NCBI GenBank assembly: GCA_020634395.1
Contig: JACKBU010000011.1
Location: 1-64,000 of the forward strand
From: Ardenticatenaceae bacterium
GTDB lineage: Bacteria > Chloroflexota > Anaerolineae > Promineifilales > Promineifilaceae
Reading direction: 5' to 3'
DNA: 64,000 nucleotides
Position numbers and translations under genes: made by a program. Below the pieces are notes generated by a model. That model was not told where the DNA came from. It saw only the letters and a list, made by a program, of their open reading frames with translations, and did no database searches. Each line of letters starts with the position of its first letter. The first letter of the stretch is position 1. Shown here one piece after another: positions 24,338-33,242 of this stretch.

Positions 24338-27300
24338 GAAACAAGTTCTCACCCTTTTTATAGGCCTCACCGTCCTGTTGGCCGCACTCCTATCTTCGCC
24401 CGGCTCACAGATCCAACGCGCCTCGGCCCAAACGAACGATGTCCTTCATCTTCGGGTTGAGAGTGCCCGTACCGAGTCTCCTGTTGCGGCCGGCGATGAA
24501 ATCACACAATATAAATATCTGATCAACGTCGACAACACCGGCGATCCGACACAGGCGCGGAATGCTGGCTGTTCCGCCGACGATCCGAATTATCCCGACA
24601 GTTGTGACTGGCCCTCCATCCGTGAGGTTCCCGGAGCCGCGCCCATTTACACGCAGGGCAATCAGGATGACTTTAACGGCGTCAATCTCTCTGGTATCAG
24701 CCTGCCGCCCGGCAAATACCTGGTTTCCGTAATTGCCAACGGCTTTAAGATTGACGGTGCGCACTTCACGGTACCTTTGCCGGACGTGGACGCCAACGGC
24801 GCCAACGTCGTTGTGGGCATGCAGCCGGACCCGCTGCCCACGGCCACAATGCGCATTAAAGTCTTCGAGGATATTTCCCCGGTAAATGGTCAGTTTGACG
24901 CTCCGGCCGAAAGTGGTCTGGAAGGATTCCATGCCACGATCAACGATACGGCCGGCGAAATTACGGTCGACGTCTTCGGTAATCCGCTGTGCACCACGTA
25001 CGACGCCGACATGAACCCCACCGGCATCGAAACGTATGGCTGCATTTACAGCGATGCCAACGGCGACATTGTGATTCCCAATCTGGGTCCGCTGCGTTAT
25101 GACGTTGTAGTCGTGCGCCCGGATGGCACAGATTGGATTGAGACGACGACGCTGGAAGGCTCGCCCAGTTGGGATACCTGGCTCCAGGAAGGCGGCACCG
25201 GTTTAGACAACGAGTTTGTCGTAGCCGGCGAACCGTTCCCCTGGACGATTTTTGGTTTTGTGCATCCGATGGATCAGCTGAACAACACGGCCGTTACCGG
25301 CGGTGTTTCCGGCACGATCGTCGGCGCATCGGTTTATCTGCCCCAGCAAAACGCTTTGCCGTACTACGGCGACATCTGGAACGGCTTCAACGGCGCCAAA
25401 GTGACCGGCCCCATTGAAGACGCCTGGGTGGCCCTGAGCGATTTGCAGAATGGGGACACGGCCGTTTACGTCGCCAAAGCCAACCCCGATGGCACCTTCC
25501 TCATCGAAAACGTGCCCGACGGCAACTACCAATTCACCTGGTGGGACGAAAAAATCCATTACATCATGGATTGGATCCAGGTCACCGTTTCCAACGGTCA
25601 GATCTACGACATGGGCACACCCTTCCTCACCGGCTGGTTCACCAAAGTCGATGGCTACGTGTTCAACGACCTGAATGAAAACGGCATCATGGACCCCGGC
25701 GAACCCGGTATCTCCAACTACCTCGTTGTCCTGCGCGATCGTGACAACAGTGAAATCGACCGTATGTCCATCGCCGTGACCACCGACGAGAATGGCTATT
25801 ACGTCTTCGAGAAAGCGTATCCCATGGGTTCCTGGATGATTTTGGAAGCGTACAATGACCGCTTCTACACCACAGGCATCACCTATCAGGTCGAAAACCA
25901 GCCCACACCCACCACAGTCGTGGGGCAGGGCGTGGACGTAGGTGTCTTGCCAATTCTCGGGCAGTCTGGCCGGTTGGATTGGGGCGTCCGTCCTTATGAC
26001 GCCACCGGCCGCAATGGCGGTCTGCGCAACGGCGGTATCGTCGGTACTGTCTTTTACGACATTACTCGGAACGAACTGGATCCCCAGTACCAGGCGGTCG
26101 AACCCTGGGCGCCTGGCATTCCCAATGTGGAAGTCCAGCTGTATGCCACCGTCTACTGCGGCACAAACCCTGGCACTGCCTGTGATCCCACCGGCATGTT
26201 TGAAATCGCCTCAGATGGCTCTCTTGCCAAGGGCGATTTGCTCAACACAGCCCTGACCGAGACCTGGGAGCAGCCCACCGACTGTACTGCCCGCGATGCC
26301 AACGGCAACCCGCTGCTGAATCCGCAGGACCAGCAAGTATTGCCCGTTGATCCCACCGGCAAGCGGTGCGTTGAAGGGCCTCTCATGGGCACTCAGTTCC
26401 AGACCGGCTTTGCCACACTCGATGGTAACTATGGCTTTACAGAGGGCTGCTTCGGTGGCGATATCGACGCTTCCGATCCGGCCAATCCTATCTGCCCCAG
26501 TGGATGGGAAACCTTATGGTCCGATGACTATCTGGTCGAGGTGGTGTCGCCGATAGACGCGCTTGGGCGTGAGATCTACCAGGTCGTTCGCGAAGAGGAT
26601 GTCAACATCTTTGACGGCGATCAGTATGTGCCGCAAGTTCCGCCGCCGGCGTGCGCCGGTCCTATGCACGTCGTAGACGTGGCCGGAATTGGGACAGATG
26701 GTCCTGACGCTGTTGACAATGCGAACTTTGCAGATGGCGGCGGCAGCCCGTATGAGAGGATGACACGGCCGTTGTGCAACGTCAAACTGGTCACGCTGAA
26801 TAACGGCAAGTCGATTGCCCCAACCTTCACTTATTTCACCGAGGTGCCTATTCCCGGCAAGTGGAAAGGGTACATCATTGACGATCTAACCATTTCTACC
26901 AACCCTCAGGAACTGAACTTTGGTGAAAAAGCGGGCATTCCCAACTCGCCCATTGGTATCTACGATTACAACAACCGGCTGCTTACAACCATTCAATCCG
27001 ACCCGAACGGTGTGTTTGAGGTCTTGCTGCCGGGGACCAATACGATCAACTGTCCCACGCCATCCGGGGTGTGCGCCAACGTTTATTACATGTTGGGCAA
27101 CGATCCGGGCCAGCCGGGGCATTTGAATCCTAACTACAGTCCACAGTACCGGACCATTGGCGCCAGCTTTGAAATCTACTCCGGTTTGCTTATTCCCTCT
27201 GACCTGGCCCCGACGCAAATTGTGCCGGGTGTGCTGGCCGCCGGTTCGCTGTTTGGCGTGCCGCCGCAGTGCACGCTCAACGACGCGCTGAACCCAACCA

Positions 27301-30300
27301 CGCCGGAGATCTTTGCCGTCTCGAAGCCGTATCACAATATTGCTGACGGTAATGGCACGATCACGATTGACGGCCAGGGATTTGGCTCTGCCGGGCAGGT
27401 TACGCTGGACGATAACATCGTTCTGCCGGCTGTAAGCTGGAGCGATACATCTGTAACGGTGAGTGTGTCTGACACGCTGCCACCGGGACCGCATCAACTG
27501 AAGGTCATGAATGGCATTGGCCGCTCGACGGTTAATGGCCTGACCTTCCGTGTTCTGGCTCCGGATACCAGTACCTTCCCGGCCACGGCCGTTCTGGACA
27601 ACTTCAACCGGCCCAATTCCAATAACCTGGGCGGCAACTGGAGCAGCTCCTCGACCGGCTACCGGATTAACAATAACAACCTCCAGGTTCGCGGTGGCGC
27701 CCTGACGGTGCAATGGACCAACCAATCGTTTGGCCCGGATCAGGAAGTCTACTTCACCTTTGTAGACGTTTCTGGACAGGCCAGCGAGCAGAATCTACTG
27801 CTGAAGTTCAGCGGCAATGCGGTAATCCAGGCGATTTATCACCAGGGTGCTGCGGATGTAGAAGTACAAACCTACGATCCGTTCAATGGGTGGCAGTCTC
27901 ACGGGTCATTCCCGGCGACTTTTGCCAATGGTGACCAGTTTGGGGCCCGCACTCTGCAAGATGGCACCGTCAATCTGTACAAGAACGGCGTGCTGCTGGG
28001 GAGCACCAACGTCACGACCGGCCCGAATGGCTGGCCTACGTCGCTGGCGCAAGGCGGCGGACAGATCGGTGTCTGGTTCCTGGGAACCACGAACTTTGGT
28101 CCTGGCGACGCCCGCATCGACGACTTCGGCGGTGGGAACGTCTCGGTTGCGGCCGGTTACGATCCTGCATTGTTTGAAGTCGGCCCTGGACGGCCGTATG
28201 CAACAATCCAGAGCGCTATCGACGCCGCAGCTTCGGCTTCCGGCAGCGTGGCTCCGCTGGTTGTGGTCTATCCCGATACGCCGGTACAGTGGAATCCGAC
28301 CGGCTCCTACTTTGAGAACGTAGCTATCTACTCGCCGGTCTCGCTGCAAGGCGTGGGCCCAGGTGGCGTTTACCCGGATGGGACGCCGGTGCTGGGTTCG
28401 GTGATAGACGGCCGTGGCGTGGCCGGTGATACCGACTACGCTACGAACTGGCGCACCTTTGTCCAGGGTCTGACCTGGGATGGCAACCAGGCCATCTACG
28501 AAGGCGCGGTAGTCTACGTGCTGGCTGAAGATGGCGAAATGACCGCAGCCAAGTCTGTCACCATCGACGGTCTGAGCATCCAGGGCGGCGATCAGCAAGG
28601 CTTCCCCAACAATCTGCAACCGGCCGACCCGACCGTCAAAGAGTTCGCGGCGGTGCAAGGTGGTGGTGTGTTTGCCAATGCGTTCGCACGCTACATGCAA
28701 ATCACCAACAACATCCTGCAGAGCAATGGCGGGGCTTACGCCAGCGCCATCCGTCTGGGCACGCCCCACCTGGCAGGCGCCTTCAACGACAACCAGAATG
28801 ACAATGTGGTAATTGCCCACAACCGCATTCTGGCGAACGGTGGCACCAACCTGGCCGGAGCTATCGGCATCTTCTCGGGCGCCGACAACTATGAAGTAGC
28901 CAACAATGACGTTTGCGGCAACTTCTCGGCCGAATATGGTGGTGGTATCAGCCACTACGGATTAAGCCCGGATGGCAGCATCCACGATAACCGGATCTAC
29001 TTCAATCGCTCCTACGATGAAGGCGGTGGTATCATGATTGCTGGCGAACTTCCGGCAGATCCCTCTGTCCTTTCTCCTGGTGCGGGTCCTGTTAGCATCT
29101 ACAACAACCTGATCCAGAACAACCTGTCCAATGACGACGGTGGTGGCCTGCGTTTCTTGATGGCCGGCAACTTCACCTACGATGTTTACAACAACATCAT
29201 CGTCAACAATATCTCGACCCACGAAGGTGGTGGTGTGGCCCTGAATGATACGCCGGCTGTGCGCTTCTACAACAACACGGTCATGAAGAACATCACCACG
29301 GCAACGGCCGTTACCAGCAATGGCTTCCCGGCTCCCGCAGGTTTGTCCACAGCTGCTAACAGCGACCTTCTGCAAGCTACTTTGCCGGGTGGTTCACCGC
29401 TCTTCAGCAACCCGCTCCTGTTCAACAACATCTTCTGGGATAACCGGGCAGGTACATTCACCGGCGCTACTGTTGCCGGCATTGGCCTGGCGGGTGATCC
29501 CAATGCGATCAACAACTGGGATCTGGGTGTTGCCGATGGTACCGGTCTGTTGTCACCGACGAACTCCATCATGCAGGTGGGAACCGGCACTGTGGCTGAT
29601 GGCTCGAACCTGTTGGGTGTGGATCCTCTGGTCGTCTCCACTTATGACACGTCTGTGCGTGTCGCGCCGTGGCGCGGTAATCCGCGGTTCGTCGATGTTC
29701 TAATGGTGACGGCAGAAGCGACGCCCAACTTGCTTGGTGATTACCATCTCGCCAGCGGCTCCCCTGCGGAGAATGCGGGCGCGGCCGGCAAGGGTGCCAC
29801 AAGCGCCCCGGCGGTGGACATCGACCTGGATGCGCGGCCTTCTGACGGCGGCACGGAAATTGGCGCGGACGAGATCCCAGGCGCCGGCGGCCCTGTGATC
29901 ACCTTCCCGCAAACGGCCGTTCTGGATACCTTCAACCGGGCCAACACCACCAGCCTCGGCGCCAACTGGAGCACGCCTTCCACCGGTTTCCGCATCGACA
30001 GCAACACCCTCCAGGCACGGAGCGGCGTCGAGTTCGTCGATGGCGTTCGCTGGACGGGCAGCACCTTCGGTGCAAACCAGGAAGCGTTCTTCACATTCGC
30101 CCAGGTGGCTACCACAGCCGCTGAGCAGAATCTCGTGTTGAAGTATTCCGGTGGCGGCTCCGCTCTGATTCAGGTCATCTACCATCAGGCCAGCAACGAC
30201 GTGCAGATTCAGACCTTGGATCCCAGCAATGGCTGGCAGGTGCGGGCCACCTTCCCCGGCATTACCTTCAGCAATGGCGATCAGTTTGGCGCTCAGGCTC

Positions 30301-30488
30301 TGAACGATGGTACCGTCAACGTGTACAAGAACGGCGCCCTGGCCGGCACGACGAATGTCACTTCTGGCTCCAATCCCTGGCCTACAGGATTGGCGCAGGG
30401 CGGCGGTCAGATTGGTGTGTGGTTCTTGGGTACGACCAATTTCAACTCCGCTCGCGTTGATGATTTTGGCGGCGGGAATTTGCCCTAA
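24330..30488 (+). CDS. Giant secreted beta-helix/SdrD-like surface protein
   Basis: A 2052-residue exported protein. A signal peptide (about 1-34) ends near RASAQ. The long N-terminal region contains carboxypeptidase-regulatory and SdrD-like modules, clearest at about 437-553 (VDGYVFNDLNENGIMDPGEP). An IPT/TIG-like domain spans about 990-1078. A module of about 190 residues (1083-1272, FPATAVLDNFNRPNS) is repeated at the C-terminus (1858-2052, FPQTAVLDTFNRANT). Between them, about 1283-1847 is a right-handed parallel beta-helix with N-rich turns (NNIL, NNDV, NNII). No sortase, LPXTG or membrane anchor is visible. GGAGG precedes the ATG. It probably forms an extracellular fibre, sheath or adhesin; enzyme activity is possible but no catalytic motif was found. 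Confidence 0.85.
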   Translation: MPKKQVLTLFIGLTVLLAALLSSPGSQIQRASAQTNDVLHLRVESARTESPVAAGDEITQYKYLINVDNTGDPTQARNAGCSADDPNYPDSCDWPSIREVPGAAPIYTQGNQDDFNGVNLSGISLPPGKYLVSVIANGFKIDGAHFTVPLPDVDANGANVVVGMQPDPLPTATMRIKVFEDISPVNGQFDAPAESGLEGFHATINDTAGEITVDVFGNPLCTTYDADMNPTGIETYGCIYSDANGDIVIPNLGPLRYDVVVVRPDGTDWIETTTLEGSPSWDTWLQEGGTGLDNEFVVAGEPFPWTIFGFVHPMDQLNNTAVTGGVSGTIVGASVYLPQQNALPYYGDIWNGFNGAKVTGPIEDAWVALSDLQNGDTAVYVAKANPDGTFLIENVPDGNYQFTWWDEKIHYIMDWIQVTVSNGQIYDMGTPFLTGWFTKVDGYVFNDLNENGIMDPGEPGISNYLVVLRDRDNSEIDRMSIAVTTDENGYYVFEKAYPMGSWMILEAYNDRFYTTGITYQVENQPTPTTVVGQGVDVGVLPILGQSGRLDWGVRPYDATGRNGGLRNGGIVGTVFYDITRNELDPQYQAVEPWAPGIPNVEVQLYATVYCGTNPGTACDPTGMFEIASDGSLAKGDLLNTALTETWEQPTDCTARDANGNPLLNPQDQQVLPVDPTGKRCVEGPLMGTQFQTGFATLDGNYGFTEGCFGGDIDASDPANPICPSGWETLWSDDYLVEVVSPIDALGREIYQVVREEDVNIFDGDQYVPQVPPPACAGPMHVVDVAGIGTDGPDAVDNANFADGGGSPYERMTRPLCNVKLVTLNNGKSIAPTFTYFTEVPIPGKWKGYIIDDLTISTNPQELNFGEKAGIPNSPIGIYDYNNRLLTTIQSDPNGVFEVLLPGTNTINCPTPSGVCANVYYMLGNDPGQPGHLNPNYSPQYRTIGASFEIYSGLLIPSDLAPTQIVPGVLAAGSLFGVPPQCTLNDALNPTTPEIFAVSKPYHNIADGNGTITIDGQGFGSAGQVTLDDNIVLPAVSWSDTSVTVSVSDTLPPGPHQLKVMNGIGRSTVNGLTFRVLAPDTSTFPATAVLDNFNRPNSNNLGGNWSSSSTGYRINNNNLQVRGGALTVQWTNQSFGPDQEVYFTFVDVSGQASEQNLLLKFSGNAVIQAIYHQGAADVEVQTYDPFNGWQSHGSFPATFANGDQFGARTLQDGTVNLYKNGVLLGSTNVTTGPNGWPTSLAQGGGQIGVWFLGTTNFGPGDARIDDFGGGNVSVAAGYDPALFEVGPGRPYATIQSAIDAAASASGSVAPLVVVYPDTPVQWNPTGSYFENVAIYSPVSLQGVGPGGVYPDGTPVLGSVIDGRGVAGDTDYATNWRTFVQGLTWDGNQAIYEGAVVYVLAEDGEMTAAKSVTIDGLSIQGGDQQGFPNNLQPADPTVKEFAAVQGGGVFANAFARYMQITNNILQSNGGAYASAIRLGTPHLAGAFNDNQNDNVVIAHNRILANGGTNLAGAIGIFSGADNYEVANNDVCGNFSAEYGGGISHYGLSPDGSIHDNRIYFNRSYDEGGGIMIAGELPADPSVLSPGAGPVSIYNNLIQNNLSNDDGGGLRFLMAGNFTYDVYNNIIVNNISTHEGGGVALNDTPAVRFYNNTVMKNITTATAVTSNGFPAPAGLSTAANSDLLQATLPGGSPLFSNPLLFNNIFWDNRAGTFTGATVAGIGLAGDPNAINNWDLGVADGTGLLSPTNSIMQVGTGTVADGSNLLGVDPLVVSTYDTSVRVAPWRGNPRFVDVLMVTAEATPNLLGDYHLASGSPAENAGAAGKGATSAPAVDIDLDARPSDGGTEIGADEIPGAGGPVITFPQTAVLDTFNRANTTSLGANWSTPSTGFRIDSNTLQARSGVEFVDGVRWTGSTFGANQEAFFTFAQVATTAAEQNLVLKYSGGGSALIQVIYHQASNDVQIQTLDPSNGWQVRATFPGITFSNGDQFGAQALNDGTVNVYKNGALAGTTNVTSGSNPWPTGLAQGGGQIGVWFLGTTNFNSARVDDFGGGNLP

Positions 30489-30500
30489 TTGACGGCCTAG

Positions 30501-30537
30501 GAGTTGGGGTTGGCTGGCTGCCAGCCAACCCCAACTC
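30501..30537. terminator. Strong hairpin after the giant gene
   Basis: Perfect 17-bp arms 30501-30517 and 30521-30537 with a 3-base loop. No T-run follows, so it may be a processing or partial termination site within the locus. Confidence 0.6.
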
Positions 30538-30564
30538 GCAGTTAGAACCAAAGGAGAATTGCAA

Positions 30565-31893
30565 ATGATGAAAAAATCACCTCCCCAGAATCTCAGCCGG
30601 CGCAGCTTCCTGAAACTTGCAGGCGGCACGGCGGCGGCCGCGGCGTTTGGAGGTTACGTCCTGCCGAGAACGTTTGGCAAGACCTTACAGCCGACGGCCG
30701 TAAGCGTAGCCAACGCCGCCGATCCGGAACCGGACCTGTTTTTTGCCGGTACAGACGGCTGGATTTCCCTTCCAGCAACCCCGGCTATCGCTCCTTTTCA
30801 TCCTGATGATCTGGCGCCGGCCCCGTTTGATGCCTACATCTTCGGATTTAGAAACATCACCGGCCTCGACGCTGCTCAAATCGGCCAGCAAAAGAACAAG
30901 GCGCAGCATAACGCGCCCTTGTTCTGGACGCAGCAGGATGTTCCTTTCCGGTTGAAGTTGACCAATCTAGGCCTGGCGTTACGCCCTGATCTGGTGGACG
31001 CTCACACATTGCACTGGCACGGTTTCCGAAACGTAATCCCCTTCTTCGATGGGGAGCCATCGGGTTCCATCTCGGTTCCGATTGGCCGCGAGTTTACGTA
31101 CATCTTCAACTCGCATGATCCAGGGACATACATGTACCACTGCCATGTAGAGGATGTGGAGCATGTGCACATGGGTATGACGGGCCTGGTATTTGTCCGC
31201 CCGGCTCAGGACGGCAACACGTCTTGGTACCCAAGCGGCAAATATGTTTACAACGACGGCGACGGTTCTACCGGCTTCGATCGTGAGTTTGCCATGTTCT
31301 TGAGCGAATTTTGGGCGGAAGCGCACTGGGCCGATTCGCACATCCAGCTGCCAGAATGGAGCGATTATCACGCAGACTTTGCCATGTTAAACGGCCGTGT
31401 CTACCCTGATACCATCGCGCCGAACGGCTCAATCGACCCCTTCAACCCCGTCCACGACATCAACGGCGACCTGATTCCCACACCAGGCTATGAACACCTG
31501 CAGTACCAGCCGCTCTCGTCCCTGGTGAACTGCAATGCCGGCGAGCGCGTGCTGCTGCGGTTTGCCAATCTTGGCTTCATGCAGTCGGCCATGACTACCT
31601 CGGGCATCAAAATGCACGTGGTTGGCAAAGACGCGACGCTGCTGCGCGGTCGGGATGGCACAGATCACAGCTACTTCACGAATACCGTCTCCATTGGCGC
31701 GGGCGAAAGCGCCGAAGCTATCTTCGTGGCCCCGCCCTATCAAGGCCCCGGTCCTTACGATACTTACTACCTTTACAACCGCGCTTATACCCGCAGCAGC
31801 AACCTAAGCACAGGTGGTGCCGGTGGGCAAATGACCGAGATTCACGTTTATCCGGCAGGTACTTTAGGCGCTCAAATGGTTCCGAACACCTGA
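30565..31893 (+). CDS. Tat-exported multicopper oxidase
   Basis: A 442-residue oxidase with a twin-arginine signal (SRRSFLKLAGG) for export of a folded, copper-loaded protein. Cupredoxin domain 1 carries HTLHWHG near 147-152 and YHCHVEDVEHVHMGM near 190-204, giving type-1 and type-3 copper ligands. The second cupredoxin-like domain (about 280-435) lacks an HxH pair, so the trinuclear site appears incomplete in this chain alone. AAGGAG at 30551-30556 supports ATG 30565. It is followed by two cupredoxin paralogues in the same direction. Substrates such as Mn(II), Cu(I) or phenolics are possible; none is shown. Confidence 0.85.
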   Translation: MMKKSPPQNLSRRSFLKLAGGTAAAAAFGGYVLPRTFGKTLQPTAVSVANAADPEPDLFFAGTDGWISLPATPAIAPFHPDDLAPAPFDAYIFGFRNITGLDAAQIGQQKNKAQHNAPLFWTQQDVPFRLKLTNLGLALRPDLVDAHTLHWHGFRNVIPFFDGEPSGSISVPIGREFTYIFNSHDPGTYMYHCHVEDVEHVHMGMTGLVFVRPAQDGNTSWYPSGKYVYNDGDGSTGFDREFAMFLSEFWAEAHWADSHIQLPEWSDYHADFAMLNGRVYPDTIAPNGSIDPFNPVHDINGDLIPTPGYEHLQYQPLSSLVNCNAGERVLLRFANLGFMQSAMTTSGIKMHVVGKDATLLRGRDGTDHSYFTNTVSIGAGESAEAIFVAPPYQGPGPYDTYYLYNRAYTRSSNLSTGGAGGQMTEIHVYPAGTLGAQMVPNT

Positions 31894-31930
31894 GTTCACG
31901 CTCAAGTGTTTACGAGAAGGAGTTAACATA

Positions 31931-33232
31931 ATGCGAAAACAACTGCTAAAATGGGTTGCTTTGGGGCTGGTTTTGATGGGTGGGATTGCGCTTCTAGCCT
32001 ACGCCGCCCGCTCGCCCCTGGAGGAAGTAAGTGCAGCTCCGCCGGATGAAGGCATCATCTGTACTTACGGCCCGACGTTTACCCTGACCACTACCGATGG
32101 CTACATTGGCACACCCGATGACAACGTTGTCTATATGTGGGGATACGCTGCGGACAACAGTCCGTTCCAGCATCCCAGCCCGGTGTTGTGTGTAAACGAA
32201 GGCGATACTGTCACCGTTATCCTGCACAACACCCTGCCAGATGACGTGTCCATCATGTTCCCGGGTCAGGAAAATGTGCTGGCAAACGGCCAACCGGCGC
32301 AGCCGCAGTTTGACGGCGGCGGCAATCTCACCTCGCTGACCAATGTGGCTGCGGGCAACGGTGGCAGCATCACCTACAGCTTTGTGGCTGACAAACCGGG
32401 TACTTTCCTTTATGAAAGCGGCACGGAACCGGATGTTCAGGTGCGGATGGGTTTGTTTGGTGCTTTGATTGTGCGGCCGGCTATGGGCGCAGATCACGCC
32501 TACAATCGTTCCGACAGCCAGTTTAATCCGGATACGGAATTCATGGTGCTGCTGTCAGAGGTTGATCCGTTCATGAACCAGGCCATGGAGCGCCACGTGC
32601 AGCGCAACCGGCCGTTCATATACAACATAGAGAATTATCGACCGCGTTATTGGCTGGTAAACGGCCGTGGCTTCCCGGACAGCATCGCCCCGAACTTTGC
32701 TGCCTGGCTGCCCAGCCAACCTTACGGCGCGCTGGCCCGCATCCACCCGTATGATCCGGTGGACAATCCGGTGCCGGCAATGGCCCGTTACCTGAATGTG
32801 GGCACGACGGAATTCCCGTTCCATCCACATGGTAATAACGGCCGTGTCATCGGCCGCGACGGTCACCCACTGGAAGGCACTGGCGGCGAAGATCTGTCCT
32901 TCGAGAAATTCTCCATCAACCTGGGACCCGGCCAAACCTGGGACGTCATCTTCAAATGGTACGACGCCGAAGGATACTCCCCGGACAATCCCGTTCCGGT
33001 TACCGTTCCGGGCATCCAGAATCTGGTGTTTGGCCTCTTCTACAGCGGCAGCCCGTATCTGGGTGAGCAAGGCACACTGCCCGTGGGCACCAGCAACACC
33101 AACTCTTGCGGTGAGTACTACATCATCTCCCACAACCATGCCTTGTACCAGATTACATCCTGGGGTGTTCCCATGACTGGTCCGATTACGTATATGCGGA
33201 TTGATCCGCCGTTACCGAATGACTGCCCCTAA
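31931..33232 (+). CDS. Multicopper oxidase-like protein with altered copper sites
   Basis: A 433-residue exported protein with an N-terminal signal or anchor helix (about 7-27). It is homologous to the preceding oxidase: EPDVQVRMGLFGALIVRP aligns with the region holding HCH there, but YHCH is replaced by YESG, so the type-1 cysteine is missing. The C-terminal domain keeps FHPHGNNG near 296-303 and SHNHALYQ near 399-406, where HCH is again HNH. Thus it retains only histidine clusters. AGAAGGAG precedes the ATG by 7 bp. Possible roles are a partner subunit completing the trinuclear site or a non-redox copper-binding scaffold. Confidence 0.75.
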   Translation: MRKQLLKWVALGLVLMGGIALLAYAARSPLEEVSAAPPDEGIICTYGPTFTLTTTDGYIGTPDDNVVYMWGYAADNSPFQHPSPVLCVNEGDTVTVILHNTLPDDVSIMFPGQENVLANGQPAQPQFDGGGNLTSLTNVAAGNGGSITYSFVADKPGTFLYESGTEPDVQVRMGLFGALIVRPAMGADHAYNRSDSQFNPDTEFMVLLSEVDPFMNQAMERHVQRNRPFIYNIENYRPRYWLVNGRGFPDSIAPNFAAWLPSQPYGALARIHPYDPVDNPVPAMARYLNVGTTEFPFHPHGNNGRVIGRDGHPLEGTGGEDLSFEKFSINLGPGQTWDVIFKWYDAEGYSPDNPVPVTVPGIQNLVFGLFYSGSPYLGEQGTLPVGTSNTNSCGEYYIISHNHALYQITSWGVPMTGPITYMRIDPPLPNDCP

Positions 33233-33242
33233 GGAGAAACTC

